Notes: a model not told the origin generated them from the sequence alone. DNA of 64,000 bases from Aphanizomenon flos-aquae FACHB-1287 (GCF_014698755.1 NZ_JACJTO010000003.1:124001-188000); one strand, 5' to 3'; positions 54,600-62,744 are shown, counted from the stretch's first letter. Program-made: numbers and translations.

Positions 54600-54805
54600 A
54601 TTTAGGTGATAGCGAAGCGCGACCTAGGAATCGCTTTTGGGAGTGTGGGGAATGCGATAGCGAAGCGCGACCTAGGAATCGCTGTTTTGGGATGTGGGGG
54701 TGCGATAGCGAAGCGCGACCGAGGAATCGCTGTTTGGGGATGTGGGGGATGCGATAGCGAAGCGCGACCTAGGAATCGCTTTTGGGGTGTGGGAGTGCGA
54801 TCGCT
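54600..54805. repeat. tandem expanded-HIP1 units
   Basis: Four units of about 55 bases each carry gcgatagcgaagcgcgaccta ggaatcgc-type cores (split here for length) and linkers such as tgttttgggatgtgggggt. Each core starts with gcgat and ends with atcgc, i.e. the two ends of a HIP1-like site with about 19 extra bases between them. Starts are near 54608, 54655, 54705 and 54751; a plain HIP1 site follows at about 54798-54805. Confidence 0.8.
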
Positions 54806-54819
54806 GTATTTCAAAGCAC

Positions 54820-55263
54820 TTAACTTATCAATTGATTTAAAACCAACACAGTTAACCCTGGTAAAGAAGGTAAACGTATATCATTTGTCAAGAAAAAAGA
54901 CGCACCACCATAAATAGCAGTAGCCATTTGAATAGCATCCGGTGTTCTTAAATTGTAATCTGCTCTTAATTTAGCCGCATTTTCAGCAATATCTGGTAAA
55001 ACTTCAATAGTTGTTAAACCTTGAGAATTGAAAAGAATATCACGATATTGTTGAGCTAATATCGTATTTCCTGCACGTAAAGGATAAACTAAAACTTCTG
55101 ATATAGTTAAAACCGACGTGACAACACTAAACTCACCTCTATACATGGCTGTAAAAAAAGTATCTGTAACTTCTAAATAACTAGGATTTTCTTCTATAAA
55201 ATAAATTAGCGGTGCAGTATCTAAACCTATAATTTTACTTTGTAATTTATTTAGCCATTCTAT
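54820..55263 (-). CDS. PIN-domain toxin with non-canonical or lost start
   Basis: The frame encodes a full PIN domain: EWLNKLQSKIIGLDTAPLIY with the first Asp, then FSVVTSVLTISEVLVYPLRA with the Glu, RTPDAIQMATAIYGGASFF and TNDIRLPSLPG. No ATG, GTG or TTG precedes the first motif; the frame opens after a TGA at 55267-55269 and the first usable codon is ATA at 55261-55263, overlapping the antitoxin stop. An ATG at 55146 would give a 108-residue product lacking the first catalytic Asp. Either start by a rare codon (ATA/ATT) or a mutated ATG is likely. Spacing to the antitoxin suits the ATA position. Confidence 0.6.
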   Translation of the reverse strand: MEWLNKLQSKIIGLDTAPLIYFIEENPSYLEVTDTFFTAMYRGEFSVVTSVLTISEVLVYPLRAGNTILAQQYRDILFNSQGLTTIEVLPDIAENAAKLRADYNLRTPDAIQMATAIYGGASFFLTNDIRLPSLPGLTVLVLNQLIS

Positions 55264-55472
55264 GAATCACGTTCCTGATTGACATATTCCTGAGCGTCAA
55301 TATTTCCCCAAATTTCCTTACCTAAACCACGCAATTCTAAAATACTACGCTTTGGGTTTGATGTCATTTTCAATTGTTGACGAATTAAGATAGATAAATC
55401 CTCAACTAATTTAAGCTGTTCTTCAGGAGTCAGATTTTTAGCTTGTTGTAACAATTCTTGATAGTTAGACAT
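55260..55472 (-). CDS. antitoxin partner of the PIN toxin
   Basis: The 70-residue protein (LLQQAKNLTPEEQLKLVEDL, IRQQLK and RSILELRGLGKEIWGNIDAQ) has the helical start and the 'RSILELRGLGKEIW' C-terminal segment found in small cyanobacterial antitoxins next to PIN toxins. It sits directly upstream of the PIN frame. ATG 55472 was used. Confidence 0.78.
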   Translation of the reverse strand: MSNYQELLQQAKNLTPEEQLKLVEDLSILIRQQLKMTSNPKRSILELRGLGKEIWGNIDAQEYVNQERDS

Positions 55473-55479
55473 ACATTTT

Positions 55480-55557
55480 TTAATCCTCTTTTATCCACAG
55501 GAAAATACTCTCAATATCAGCAATAGCACTAGGTGAAATCTCAATCCGGTATGCCAT
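55480..55557 (-). pseudogene. ParE/RelE toxin, N-terminal remnant
   Basis: ATG 55557 lies inside the end of the Phd antitoxin gene and reads MAYRIEISPSAIADIESIFL WIKED before a TAA at 55480-55482 (25 residues). This is the start of a RelE/ParE toxin (family about 90-100 residues). The break comes soon after, in the stretch leading to the next antitoxin at 55472. So the antitoxin lost its toxin by truncation. Confidence 0.75.
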
Positions 55558-55831
55558 ATTTTTCCTTAAATTCTGCAAATGCTTGATTTAAGGGCATACC
55601 CTCACCTTGTTCAAACTCATTTATACTTTGACGGATCTTAGCAACAGATTCCAGTAATTCCAGTCTATCAATCAGTTTTTGATAACTTTCAGCATCTTGA
55701 ACCACAGCAGCAGCTTTACCATTCACAGTCAACACAATGGGAGATTGAGTTTCTTTTAACTTATCCAGAAACATCTTTGCTCCACGCTGAAATTCTGATA
55801 AGGGGTGAATATCGCTTAGACTAAACATCAT
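55541..55831 (-). CDS. Phd/YefM-type antitoxin
   Basis: The 96-residue protein has LSDIHPLSEFQRGAKMFLDK, PIVLTVNGKAAAVVQDAESY and QKLIDRLELLES, the typical Phd/YefM DNA-binding start with the 'VNGKAAAVVQD' hairpin. The tail (NQAFAEFKEKYGIPD) would bind the toxin. Its 3' end overlaps the toxin remnant by 17 bases. ATG 55831 or the Met at residue 2 may be the start. Confidence 0.85.
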   Translation of the reverse strand: MMFSLSDIHPLSEFQRGAKMFLDKLKETQSPIVLTVNGKAAAVVQDAESYQKLIDRLELLESVAKIRQSINEFEQGEGMPLNQAFAEFKEKYGIPD

Positions 55832-55899
55832 AATTTCAATAAATTATTTGATAATTTCATGTTAATTGTATGAAAATATTTTGTCAAGGGAAGATATAG

Positions 55900-55956
55900 C
55901 TCTTTTGGGATGTGGGGAGTGCGTAAGCGTTGCGCTGCTGCAAGCAGTTCGCTGTT
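55900..55956. repeat. composite repeat (gcgtaagcgttgcgctgctg type)
   Basis: Gggatgtggggagtgcgtaa is followed by gcgttgcgctgctgcaagca gttcgctgttt. The same unit recurs at about 56804-56852 and as complements at 45068-45092 and 45142-45178. It has partly palindromic parts (gctgcaagcag). Confidence 0.75.
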
Positions 55957-56051
55957 TTAAGAGATACAATCACATTTTATTCAGAATATCTATTGACATG
56001 ATATCATAATATGATATCTTATATATTAGCTTCTGTTAAAAGTAAAAAAGG

Positions 56052-56312
56052 ATGAATCTTAATAATAAACAGCAAAAGATTTTAGAATTAATTTTTACAA
56101 ATCCTGTATCAGCAAGTATTATTTGGCAAGATATAGAAAATTTATTTACAGCTTTAGGTGCTGATGTTAGTCAAGGTAGCGGTTCAAGAGTAAGAGTTAA
56201 ATTAAATGATGTTAGAGGTTATTTCCATGAACCACATCCAGAAAAAGAAGCCGATAAAGGAGCAGTGAAATCAGTGAGAGAATTTTTGATAAAAGCAGGA
56301 ATTGAACCATAA
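56052..56312 (+). CDS. hicA: HicA-type toxin
   Basis: The 86-residue protein has the double-stranded-RNA-binding HicA fold: KILELIFTNPVSASIIWQDI, GADVSQGSGSRVRVKLN with the conserved GSGSR context, and FHEPHPEKEADKGAVKSVRE with the catalytic His region (HEPHP). HicA cuts mRNAs independently of the ribosome. It lies 53 bases upstream of hicB, the usual toxin-first order. Confidence 0.9.
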   Translation: MNLNNKQQKILELIFTNPVSASIIWQDIENLFTALGADVSQGSGSRVRVKLNDVRGYFHEPHPEKEADKGAVKSVREFLIKAGIEP

Positions 56313-56365
56313 ATAGTTTGTAGTAAAATCAATCGCAAAAAAACTGAGTGAGGATTATTAAAATT

Positions 56366-56704
56366 ATGTTGACTTATAAAGGATATACGGCATCAATAGA
56401 AGTAGACGTAGAAGCAGGAATACTTTTTGGAAGAGTTCTTGATATTAATGATGTAATTACTTTTAAAGCTAAAACTGTCGAAGAAGCACGTCAAGAATTT
56501 GAAACTTCTATTGATGGTTATTTAGCTTTTTGTGAAGAATTAGGAGAAGAACCTGATAAACCTTTTTCTGGAAAATTGCCATTTAGAACTACTCCAGAAC
56601 ATCACAGAAAAATTTTCATTGCAGCTAAAAAAGCTGGAAAAAGTATTAATGCTTGGATGGATGAAATATTAATTAATGCTGCTGATAAATCTATTAAAGC
56701 CTAG
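56366..56704 (+). CDS. hicB: HicB-type antitoxin
   Basis: The 112-residue protein begins LTYKGYTASIEVDVEAGILF GRV..., the HicB partial RNase H-like fold, with VEEARQEFETSIDGYLAFCE, and ends in an Arc-type ribbon-helix-helix part (PFRTTPEHHRKIFIAAKKAG). ATG 56366 was preferred to GTG 56348 because the fold begins there. Together with HicA it forms a complete pair. Confidence 0.9.
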   Translation: MLTYKGYTASIEVDVEAGILFGRVLDINDVITFKAKTVEEARQEFETSIDGYLAFCEELGEEPDKPFSGKLPFRTTPEHHRKIFIAAKKAGKSINAWMDEILINAADKSIKA

Positions 56705-56714
56705 ACTATTAAAT

Positions 56715-56900
56715 GGATTAGCAATAGCGAAGCACTCCCTGGTAATCGCTGTTTTGGGATGTGGGGGTGCGATAGCGAAGCGCGACCTAGGAATCGCTGT
56801 TTGGGGATGTGGGGAGTGCGTAAGCGTTGCGCTGCTGCAAGCAGTTCGCTTGTTGGGGATGTAGAAGGTGCGATCGCTTTCTGGTAATCTAATTATAGAA
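56715..56900. repeat. HIP1-derived repeats between hicB and xisH
   Basis: Three kinds follow one another: gcgaagcactccctggtaatcgc, gcgatagcgaagcgcgacct plus aggaatcgc, and gcgtaagcgttgcgctgctg plus caagcagttcgc, then a plain HIP1-like gcgatcgc near 56871-56878. Confidence 0.8.
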
Positions 56901-56924
56901 TAAGCAATATAATAATAGATATGT

Positions 56925-57344
56925 ATGTCAGCTAAAGATGTTTTTCATGGAGTTGTTAAAATAGCTTTACAAAAAGATGGTTGGCAAGTTACTAATGACC
57001 CACTTACAATTAGTGTAGGAGGAGTTAATCTTTCTATTGATTTAGCCGCAGAAAAGCTAATAGCCGCAGAACGGGAAGGACAAAAAATTGCAGTCGAAGT
57101 CAAAAGTTTTTTAGAAAGATCGTCTGCTATTTCCGAATTTCATACAGCATTAGGACAATTTATTAATTATCGAGGTGCATTGAGAAGGTTGCAACCGGAG
57201 CGTGTTTTATATTTAGCAGTTCCTTTAACAACTTACAAAACATTTTTTCAACTTGATTTCCCCAAAGATATGATTTTAGAAAATCAGTTAAAAATGATTG
57301 TTTATGATGTAGAGCAAGAGGTAATTTTTAAATGGATACATTAA
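56925..57344 (+). CDS. xisH: XisH family protein
   Basis: The 139-residue protein matches XisH, first described as needed for excision of the fdxN element during Anabaena heterocyst development: MSAKDVFHGVVKIALQKDGW, LAAEKLIAAEREGQKIAVEV and FLERSSAISEFHTALGQFIN. It has a PD-(D/E)xK-like core (D...E...K). Most copies in cyanobacteria are far from any excised element and their function is unknown. The start of xisI lies 13 bases inside its 3' end. Confidence 0.92.
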   Translation: MSAKDVFHGVVKIALQKDGWQVTNDPLTISVGGVNLSIDLAAEKLIAAEREGQKIAVEVKSFLERSSAISEFHTALGQFINYRGALRRLQPERVLYLAVPLTTYKTFFQLDFPKDMILENQLKMIVYDVEQEVIFKWIH

Positions 57345-57667
57345 CTAGATATCGCCAGATTGTAAAACAAATATTACAGGAATATAGTAAGCAAAAACCA
57401 TCTTATGGCAATATAGAAGTAGAGACAATTTTTGATACAGAACGTGACCATTATCAAATAGTTCATATCGGCTGGGAAGGTCAAGATTGGGTACATAGTT
57501 GTATCATTCATATTGATATTAAAGGCGGTAAAATTTGGCTGCAATGGAATGGGACGGAGGATGATATTGCTGCTGATTTAGTGGCTGCTGGAGTTCCCAA
57601 GGGGGATATTGTGTTAGGTTTTCAGTCTCCTTTTATGAGACAGTTTACAGAATATGCTGTTAGTTAA
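57332..57667 (+). CDS. xisI: XisI family protein
   Basis: The 111-residue protein matches XisI: LTRYRQIVKQILQEYSKQKP, VETIFDTERDHYQIVHIGWE, CIIHIDIKGGKIWLQWNGTE and DIAADLVAAGVPKGDIVLGF. XisH and XisI always pair and behave as partners; they overlap here, so they are co-translated. In this setting, next to toxin-antitoxin pairs, they may act as an addiction-like pair; that is inference. Confidence 0.92.
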   Translation: MDTLTRYRQIVKQILQEYSKQKPSYGNIEVETIFDTERDHYQIVHIGWEGQDWVHSCIIHIDIKGGKIWLQWNGTEDDIAADLVAAGVPKGDIVLGFQSPFMRQFTEYAVS

Positions 57668-57688
57668 AATATTTAAGGAGTATTGATT

Positions 57689-57841
57689 ATGAATAATTTG
57701 CAAGATATTACTCAAGATAGATTAGTAAAACCAATACATCCTGGTGAAGTAATTGCAGATATTTTAGATGATTTAGAGATTAATTATAACGATTTTGCCC
57801 AAATTTTAGGAGTATCTAATCAATATGTCCTGATTTTGTAA
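57689..57841 (+). pseudogene. HigA-type antitoxin, truncated
   Basis: ATG 57689 reads VKPIHPGEVIADILDDLEIN YNDFAQILGVSNQ (shown in parts), the start of a HigA/VapI helix-turn-helix antitoxin of about 100 residues, then turns into foreign sequence and stops after 50 residues. The gene is cut in its recognition helix. An aagga site precedes the ATG (atttaaggag). Confidence 0.8.
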
Positions 57842-58062
57842 TTGAGCTACTTTCTCCTAGTGATAGTTTTAAGAGTACACAGGAAAAGATGAGGGAATAT
57901 ATAGATAATGGTATACGTTTGGGGATATTAATTAATCGGAAATCTCGTCAAGTGGGAATTTATAGACAAGGTAAAGAGGTTGAGGTTTTGGATGCTCCTG
58001 CTACGGTTTCAGTGCAAGATATTTTAAAAGATTTTATGTTAAATTTGGGCATGATTTGGTAG
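57826..58062 (+). pseudogene. Uma2 C-terminal fragment
   Basis: From the junction with the HigA remnant the frame reads CPDFVIELLSPSDSFKSTQE, then YIDNGIRLGILINRKSRQVG and ends LNLGMIW, matching the last ~78 residues of the Uma2 protein at 50920-51495 with few changes. No start codon of its own is present. It keeps the E and K of the active site but lacks the first acidic residue region. Confidence 0.85.
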
Positions 58063-58233
58063 TTTATTATGTATAATAAAAGGTAATTATGAAGATTTAA
58101 GTACCTTAGAAAAATCTTGAACTTAAAGAATATTTATCATTCACTGAATACCAATATTGCATACCCTAATCCCTACCTAGCACTTATTATAAATTTCAAA
58201 TAAATAGGAGAGCCTTCGTAGTTTTATATAAAT

Positions 58234-59472
58234 CTATAATAACTCTTTCCTGACTAAAATTGCCAACTTCTCAGCAGCACCACCTTCACCCCTAACACTA
58301 CGTAATTTATGCCGAATAGCCTCTAATTTCTCTGGATTTGCTAACAAATCTAAAACCATTTCTCCCACCTCTTTTGGTTGTAATTTACCTACTAATTCTG
58401 GAACAATTTCTACTTGTGCCCAAATATTTGGCCAAGCTAATAAACCCTTATTTTTTAACATCCACCAATTAATTATCCTAGCAAAAGTTGTGCCCATAAA
58501 TGGTAAATTTGCTAATATTCCTGGTAAACCATCCCAAGAACGCATAGCATCTAATTGTTGAGTAGGTAATAATACAATCATAGGTACAGCTAATGCTCCT
58601 AATTCTGCGGTATTTGCACCAACTGTAGTTAAACAAATCGAACATTGAGATAATAAATGATAAGCGGGATTTTCTTGTTTTAATTCTACTATTAAACCTG
58701 TAGAAGTTAGGAAATGATTATCTATTAAATCAGCACCTTGAAAATTAAATGCTTTTGTAAATAGATTATTTTCTGGATTAGCAAAACTAGCTAAAGTTGG
58801 TAAATCTAAAGTTGGTGCAACCGGAATAAAAAACTTTGTCTGGGGTAATTTACTATGAATATATTCAGCAATAGCTAAGGTTAAAGGTACACCTTGAGTT
58901 AATTTCGCTGCTTTTGAACCTGGTAAAATTCCAATAATGTTAATTTGAGTTTGAGCATTTTCAATTTTAGATATTATGTCATTCTCTGCTGCTTCTAACA
59001 TTAAATCACCAACAATAGTAAATTTATCTGCATATTTAGAAGCAACATTTTTCGCAACTTGTCCTTTCATAATAGCAAATTTATCTATAAAATTGTGCCA
59101 ACGTGCTTCCCATTCAGCATAAACTACAGTTTTATATCCTAACTTCTTACCAATAATAACCGGAAAAATTTGATCACCACCTAAAAATATAACCACACCT
59201 TGATTTCTCCATTCCCAATTTTCCGCAGTTTTTCCCCACAGTAAAAATTGCCAAAAATGTTCTGCTGCTTGAACTCTATCAACCTCTGGATAACTCAACG
59301 CTATAACAGTTTCTTTACCACTAGCATGAGGACAAGGTGATAATATTACAGAAATTCTCACTTGAGAAATATCATGTCCTAATTGTTCTCTCAATGCTTT
59401 AACAACAGGACGTACCCAGGTTGTTACCTCCCCTGGTCCATTGGAAAGAATCAGAATATCTACTGGAGTCAT
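58234..59472 (-). CDS. LpxB-related glycosyltransferase-like protein
   Basis: The 412-residue protein begins DILILSNGPGEVTTWVRPVV and has GVVIFLGGDQIFPVIIGKKL, YAEWEARWHNFIDKFAIMKG, IVGDLMLEAA, IGILPGSKAAKL and TTVGANTAELGALAVPMIVL, the arrangement of a GT-B fold like lipid-A-disaccharide synthase (LpxB), though more distant than true LpxB. Such proteins are conserved in cyanobacteria; the substrate is not known to me. Start ATG 59472. It stands alone in its direction. Confidence 0.75.
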   Translation of the reverse strand: MTPVDILILSNGPGEVTTWVRPVVKALREQLGHDISQVRISVILSPCPHASGKETVIALSYPEVDRVQAAEHFWQFLLWGKTAENWEWRNQGVVIFLGGDQIFPVIIGKKLGYKTVVYAEWEARWHNFIDKFAIMKGQVAKNVASKYADKFTIVGDLMLEAAENDIISKIENAQTQINIIGILPGSKAAKLTQGVPLTLAIAEYIHSKLPQTKFFIPVAPTLDLPTLASFANPENNLFTKAFNFQGADLIDNHFLTSTGLIVELKQENPAYHLLSQCSICLTTVGANTAELGALAVPMIVLLPTQQLDAMRSWDGLPGILANLPFMGTTFARIINWWMLKNKGLLAWPNIWAQVEIVPELVGKLQPKEVGEMVLDLLANPEKLEAIRHKLRSVRGEGGAAEKLAILVRKELL

Positions 59473-59769
59473 TTAATTATTACCTAATTAGTTATAAAAA
59501 ATGATTATACTGGTATAATGGATGAAAGCAACAAAACAGGATCTATAAATTAGAATCTCAATTAAATATAGTGACAAGGTATCTAAAGTTTTGTATCATA
59601 TTCAATCAAATTAAGCACAAAATCAAATAATAATGTACCATAGTCATTAGTAGCGTAAATGTGCAATGCTTCCCTTACTGTTTTCAAAGAATATCAGGTA
59701 AGCTACACCCTGATTTACTCATAGCAGAATGTGGCAGCTTTCACAGGTAAACCTAGTTTGGTAATACTC
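59473..59769. other. intergenic region
   Basis: Nearly 300 AT-rich bases with the upstream control region of the LpxB-like gene (minus strand) and of the small lysine-rich gene (plus strand). Nothing recognised. Confidence 0.4.
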
Positions 59770-59877
59770 ATGTCTAAGGAAAAAAAAGGTAATAAAGAAG
59801 CTAAAAAGCCTAAGAAAGATCCCAAGGACAAAAAGGAGAAAAAAGACCCAAACAGATATGATGGTTTAACTAAGTAA
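59770..59877 (+). CDS. small lysine-rich protein
   Basis: ATG 59770 opens 35 codons: MSKEKKGNKEAKKPKKDPKD then KKEKKDPNRYDGLTK. Sixteen of 35 residues are Lys, with Asp, Glu and Pro between, and the C-terminal PNRYDGLTK looks like a small conserved tag. I recall short basic proteins of this kind in cyanobacterial proteomes but cannot name a family. The upstream site is weak. It might bind nucleic acids; this is a guess from charge. Confidence 0.5.
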   Translation: MSKEKKGNKEAKKPKKDPKDKKEKKDPNRYDGLTK

Positions 59878-59955
59878 GAAAGATAAGATTAATTTGATGA
59901 GAATTTCTGGTAGGGTATAACAAGGGTTTTAGGCTTTCAGCTTTTAACAAATTCA

Positions 59956-59996
59956 GGTCATTATCCATGCGAATAAATGGGTAATGACCCTTGATT
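59956..59996 (+). terminator. likely terminator
   Basis: GGTCATTA (59956-59963) pairs with TAATGACC (59982-59989) and inner CC/GG adds to the stem; a tgattttt tract follows. It lies about 80 bases after the small lysine-rich gene. Confidence 0.55.
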
Positions 59997-60322
59997 TTTA
60001 AAGTAAATACAGCAGTTTCCATGCTCATAACGAACAAAGTTGTTTAGTTTGAGGGAACAGTGAATAAATTAGTATATACTTCATTATTTTGTAATAACCA
60101 ATTTTCTTAAGTTCTTCAATTCTTAACAAATCAAAATCAATACATTCACTGGTAATTCAAAATTATAGGTTTTAAAAATCAAGCAACTATTAAAACACAA
60201 AAAAATCTCATAAAGCTTACTAAATATAACAAACAAACCTTGTTTTTCTATTCCCTGCTATCAACTTCTCAGTCTAGCATAACAAGTACCTAAAAGCCAA
60301 TAAATTTTGAAAGTACATAAAT
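59997..60322. other. AT-rich region without a gene
   Basis: Nothing coding seen; poly-AT stretches and a 'cttcaattcttaacaaatca' phrase near 60113 that resembles part of the PIN toxin gene near 44190-44210 (ccttcaattcttaataaatca). That may be a trace of a lost PIN gene. Confidence 0.4.
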
Positions 60323-60700
60323 TCACTCTTCCCCTTGTCCGCGTCCTAATTCATACACACCAGCACCCATACAAGCAAGAATTCCAATACTAATTCCCCA
60401 ACTATTACCCAAACTGACATCTAAAATCCAGTTAGATAAACCACCAAATATCAAAAATGGGAAAATGCTAAATAGTGAAGCATAAAAGGAATTTTGCGCT
60501 TCTCTGGCTTTGCGTGTCTTTTCAAATTCTGATTCACTGGTATAGAGAGACTGTTCCGCAAAATTGAACCAGCGGTTGAGTTGTGTAGTTACCCATTCCC
60601 TAGTTTGGGAAAAACTCAAATATAACGCTAAAGCCCATAAACAACTACCAGCGATCACAATCTTATCTAACTCAAAGCGAAAAGGCAATATCTCGAACAT
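60323..60700 (-). CDS. small membrane protein of unknown function
   Basis: The 125-residue protein has three hydrophobic segments (about 13-29, 72-89 and 99-118) with a polar, charged loop of about 40 residues between the first two (REWVTTQLNRWFNFAEQSLY). No family recognised. It stands alone upstream of glyA in reading order on the minus strand. ATG 60700 was used. Confidence 0.65.
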   Translation of the reverse strand: MFEILPFRFELDKIVIAGSCLWALALYLSFSQTREWVTTQLNRWFNFAEQSLYTSESEFEKTRKAREAQNSFYASLFSIFPFLIFGGLSNWILDVSLGNSWGISIGILACMGAGVYELGRGQGEE

Positions 60701-60861
60701 GGGATCATTATAACTCTCTAATTCCTAATTTTAGCCTTGATCAGTCCCTAAATTGCAAATTGAAAAGATTTTTGTAGAATCGTTTTCAATATTTAAAACT
60801 TAGGGTTAAATCTGATACTGTGGATTTTGGATTGCTGATACTCATCCAAAATCCAAAAATT

Positions 60862-62145
60862 TTAAGCTATAACTGGTACAGGAATTTCCAAATGAGGATA
60901 TAATGGGAAATTATCGCACAATGCCGCTACCCGCATTAAACAATCCTTAGTTACTATATCCGAATCTGGAGAAAGCAACCTATCAGCAATAATATCACCA
61001 ATTTCCCTAAATTCTGCCACACCTAGACCTCTTGTCGTCATAGCAGGAGAACCCAGTCTTAACCCACTGGTAATAAAAGGTGATTTGGTATCAAAAGGAA
61101 CTGTATTCTTATTGGCCGTAATATTCACCGTACTGAGTAATTGATCCCCCTTCTTTCCGGTCATATTAATACATCGTAAATCCACTAGCATTAAATGATT
61201 ATCAGTTCCATCAGATACCAGCTTAAATCCCCTACTTTGTAATTGAGTAGCTAAAACCTGAGCATTTTCAATTACTCGTCCACAATAGTCTGTAAAATCA
61301 GGCTTGAGAGCCTCACCAAAAGCCACAGCTTTACCAGCAATAACGTGTTCTAAAGGTCCACCTTGAGTACCTGGGAAAACTGACTTATCCAACTTTTCAC
61401 CCAATTCTGCATCACGAGTTAAAATTAAACCACCGCGAGGTCCACGCAAGGTCTTATGAGTTGTAGTTGTAACAACATCACAATAAGGTAAGGGGTTGGG
61501 ATGATGACCAGTAGCCACTAAACCAGCAATATGGGCAATATCCGCAAGTAAATAAGCACCAACTTCATCAGCAATACTACGGAACTTTTCAAAGTCAATA
61601 ATCCGCGGATAAGCTGAATAACCACAAATCAACAATTTAGGCCGTTCTTTGATAGCTAAATCACGAATTTGGTCATAGTCCAATTGTTCAGTTTCTTTAC
61701 TGACACCATAATGACGGACTTGAAACCACTTACCAGAAACATTCACTGGTGAACCGTGGGTCAGGTGTCCCCCATGAGATAAGTCCATACCCATAATTGT
61801 ATCTCCTGGTTGCAGCAAAGTCAAGAAGACAGCAAAATTAGCTTGTGCACCAGAATGGGGTTGAACATTAGCATGAGCAGCGCCAAATAACTGTTTAGCT
61901 CGGTCAATGGCTATTTGTTCAACTTTGTCAACAAACTCACAACCGCCATAATAGCGTTTACCGGGTAATCCTTCGGCGTATTTATTAGTTAATACTGAAC
62001 CTTGGGCTGCTAATACAGCAGCGGAAGTAAAGTTTTCACTCGCAATTAATTCCAGGTGGTCACGTTGACGCTGTAATTCTTGGTTAATTAGTTCGTTAAT
62101 GGTAGAATCAGAGTTTTTTAACAGGTCTGAGTTAGTTTTGGTCAT
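60862..62145 (-). CDS. glyA: serine hydroxymethyltransferase
   Basis: GlyA interconverts serine and glycine with tetrahydrofolate using pyridoxal phosphate; in phototrophs it also serves photorespiration. Its 427 residues show [40 protein letters not shown], the Schiff-base Lys in [20 protein letters not shown] and [21 protein letters not shown] chose ATG 62145 ([12 protein letters not shown]), as the upstream 19 residues (to 62202) look untypical. Confidence 0.96.
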   Translation of the reverse strand: MTKTNSDLLKNSDSTINELINQELQRQRDHLELIASENFTSAAVLAAQGSVLTNKYAEGLPGKRYYGGCEFVDKVEQIAIDRAKQLFGAAHANVQPHSGAQANFAVFLTLLQPGDTIMGMDLSHGGHLTHGSPVNVSGKWFQVRHYGVSKETEQLDYDQIRDLAIKERPKLLICGYSAYPRIIDFEKFRSIADEVGAYLLADIAHIAGLVATGHHPNPLPYCDVVTTTTHKTLRGPRGGLILTRDAELGEKLDKSVFPGTQGGPLEHVIAGKAVAFGEALKPDFTDYCGRVIENAQVLATQLQSRGFKLVSDGTDNHLMLVDLRCINMTGKKGDQLLSTVNITANKNTVPFDTKSPFITSGLRLGSPAMTTRGLGVAEFREIGDIIADRLLSPDSDIVTKDCLMRVAALCDNFPLYPHLEIPVPVIA

Positions 62146-62546
62146 TTTAATGATATTGATGAAGTTGACAAAAATAGAAATGGGGGTTAAACCTATTACC
62201 AAAGTTATAAATTAGGCAATTTGTTCATGATTAGAATCTAGACTGACAAACAATGAGTTATGGGAATGTCATTATGTAAGAATATCTGACTTTAATCAAC
62301 GTGGTAATCCGAATTTATGTATAATTTGTACTCAAATTAACAAAAGTCTTAAACATACAAGATACAATAAAAATGGATTATATAGTTAGTAACTTTTCTC
62401 TATTAAGCTGTTACGCAGCTAAATTTGATCACCGCAATTTACTTGAACTTTATGGTGCGGTCATCTTACCTGCTATAATTATACAAACTAAATGCAGTAC
62501 AGCTTACCAACATTTTTTGAGATTACTCTATTGACAGGGGGGTTAG
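62146..62546. other. divergent region between glyA and a small gene
   Basis: About 400 AT-rich bases holding the glyA promoter region. I looked for a glycine riboswitch upstream of glyA and saw none. A short element tctattaagctgttacgcag near 62399-62418 is unremarkable. Confidence 0.4.
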
Positions 62547-62744
62547 ATGTTAGTCATTTTCACCGACAATCAAATCCTTAGCTCGGACAAGGTTTGTCAA
62601 TCTTGTTTACTAGCAAATAGTAGTGGACAACCTCGCTGGGGTGGAGGTAAACTACGCTGTGGTCAAGCAATTAGTAAGTTTACAGAACAACAGCCAGATC
62701 AATATGAGTGTATCATGGGCTTTCGTGTCGCCAATATCAAATAA
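62547..62744 (+). CDS. small conserved cysteine protein
   Basis: The 65-residue protein has four cysteines: CQSC at 17-20, one at 38 (KLRCGQAI) and one at 55 (QYECIMGFRVANIK). The spacing CxxC...C...C with a conserved 'SSGQPRW' and 'YECxMGFRVAN' pattern looks like a small zinc or iron-sulfur protein widespread in cyanobacteria, as I recall. ATG 62547 follows a gggggg-tt site. An overlapping frame (62623-62808) is a shadow. It is 81 bases upstream of tic20. Confidence 0.65.
   Translation: MLVIFTDNQILSSDKVCQSCLLANSSGQPRWGGGKLRCGQAISKFTEQQPDQYECIMGFRVANIK

Noticed and set aside
56925-58062. fdxN-type excision element
   Set aside because: No recombinase (XisF) gene and no flanking direct repeats typical of such an element were seen.
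62146-62546. Glycine riboswitch upstream of glyA
   Set aside because: No paired aptamer-like conserved blocks seen on the minus strand.
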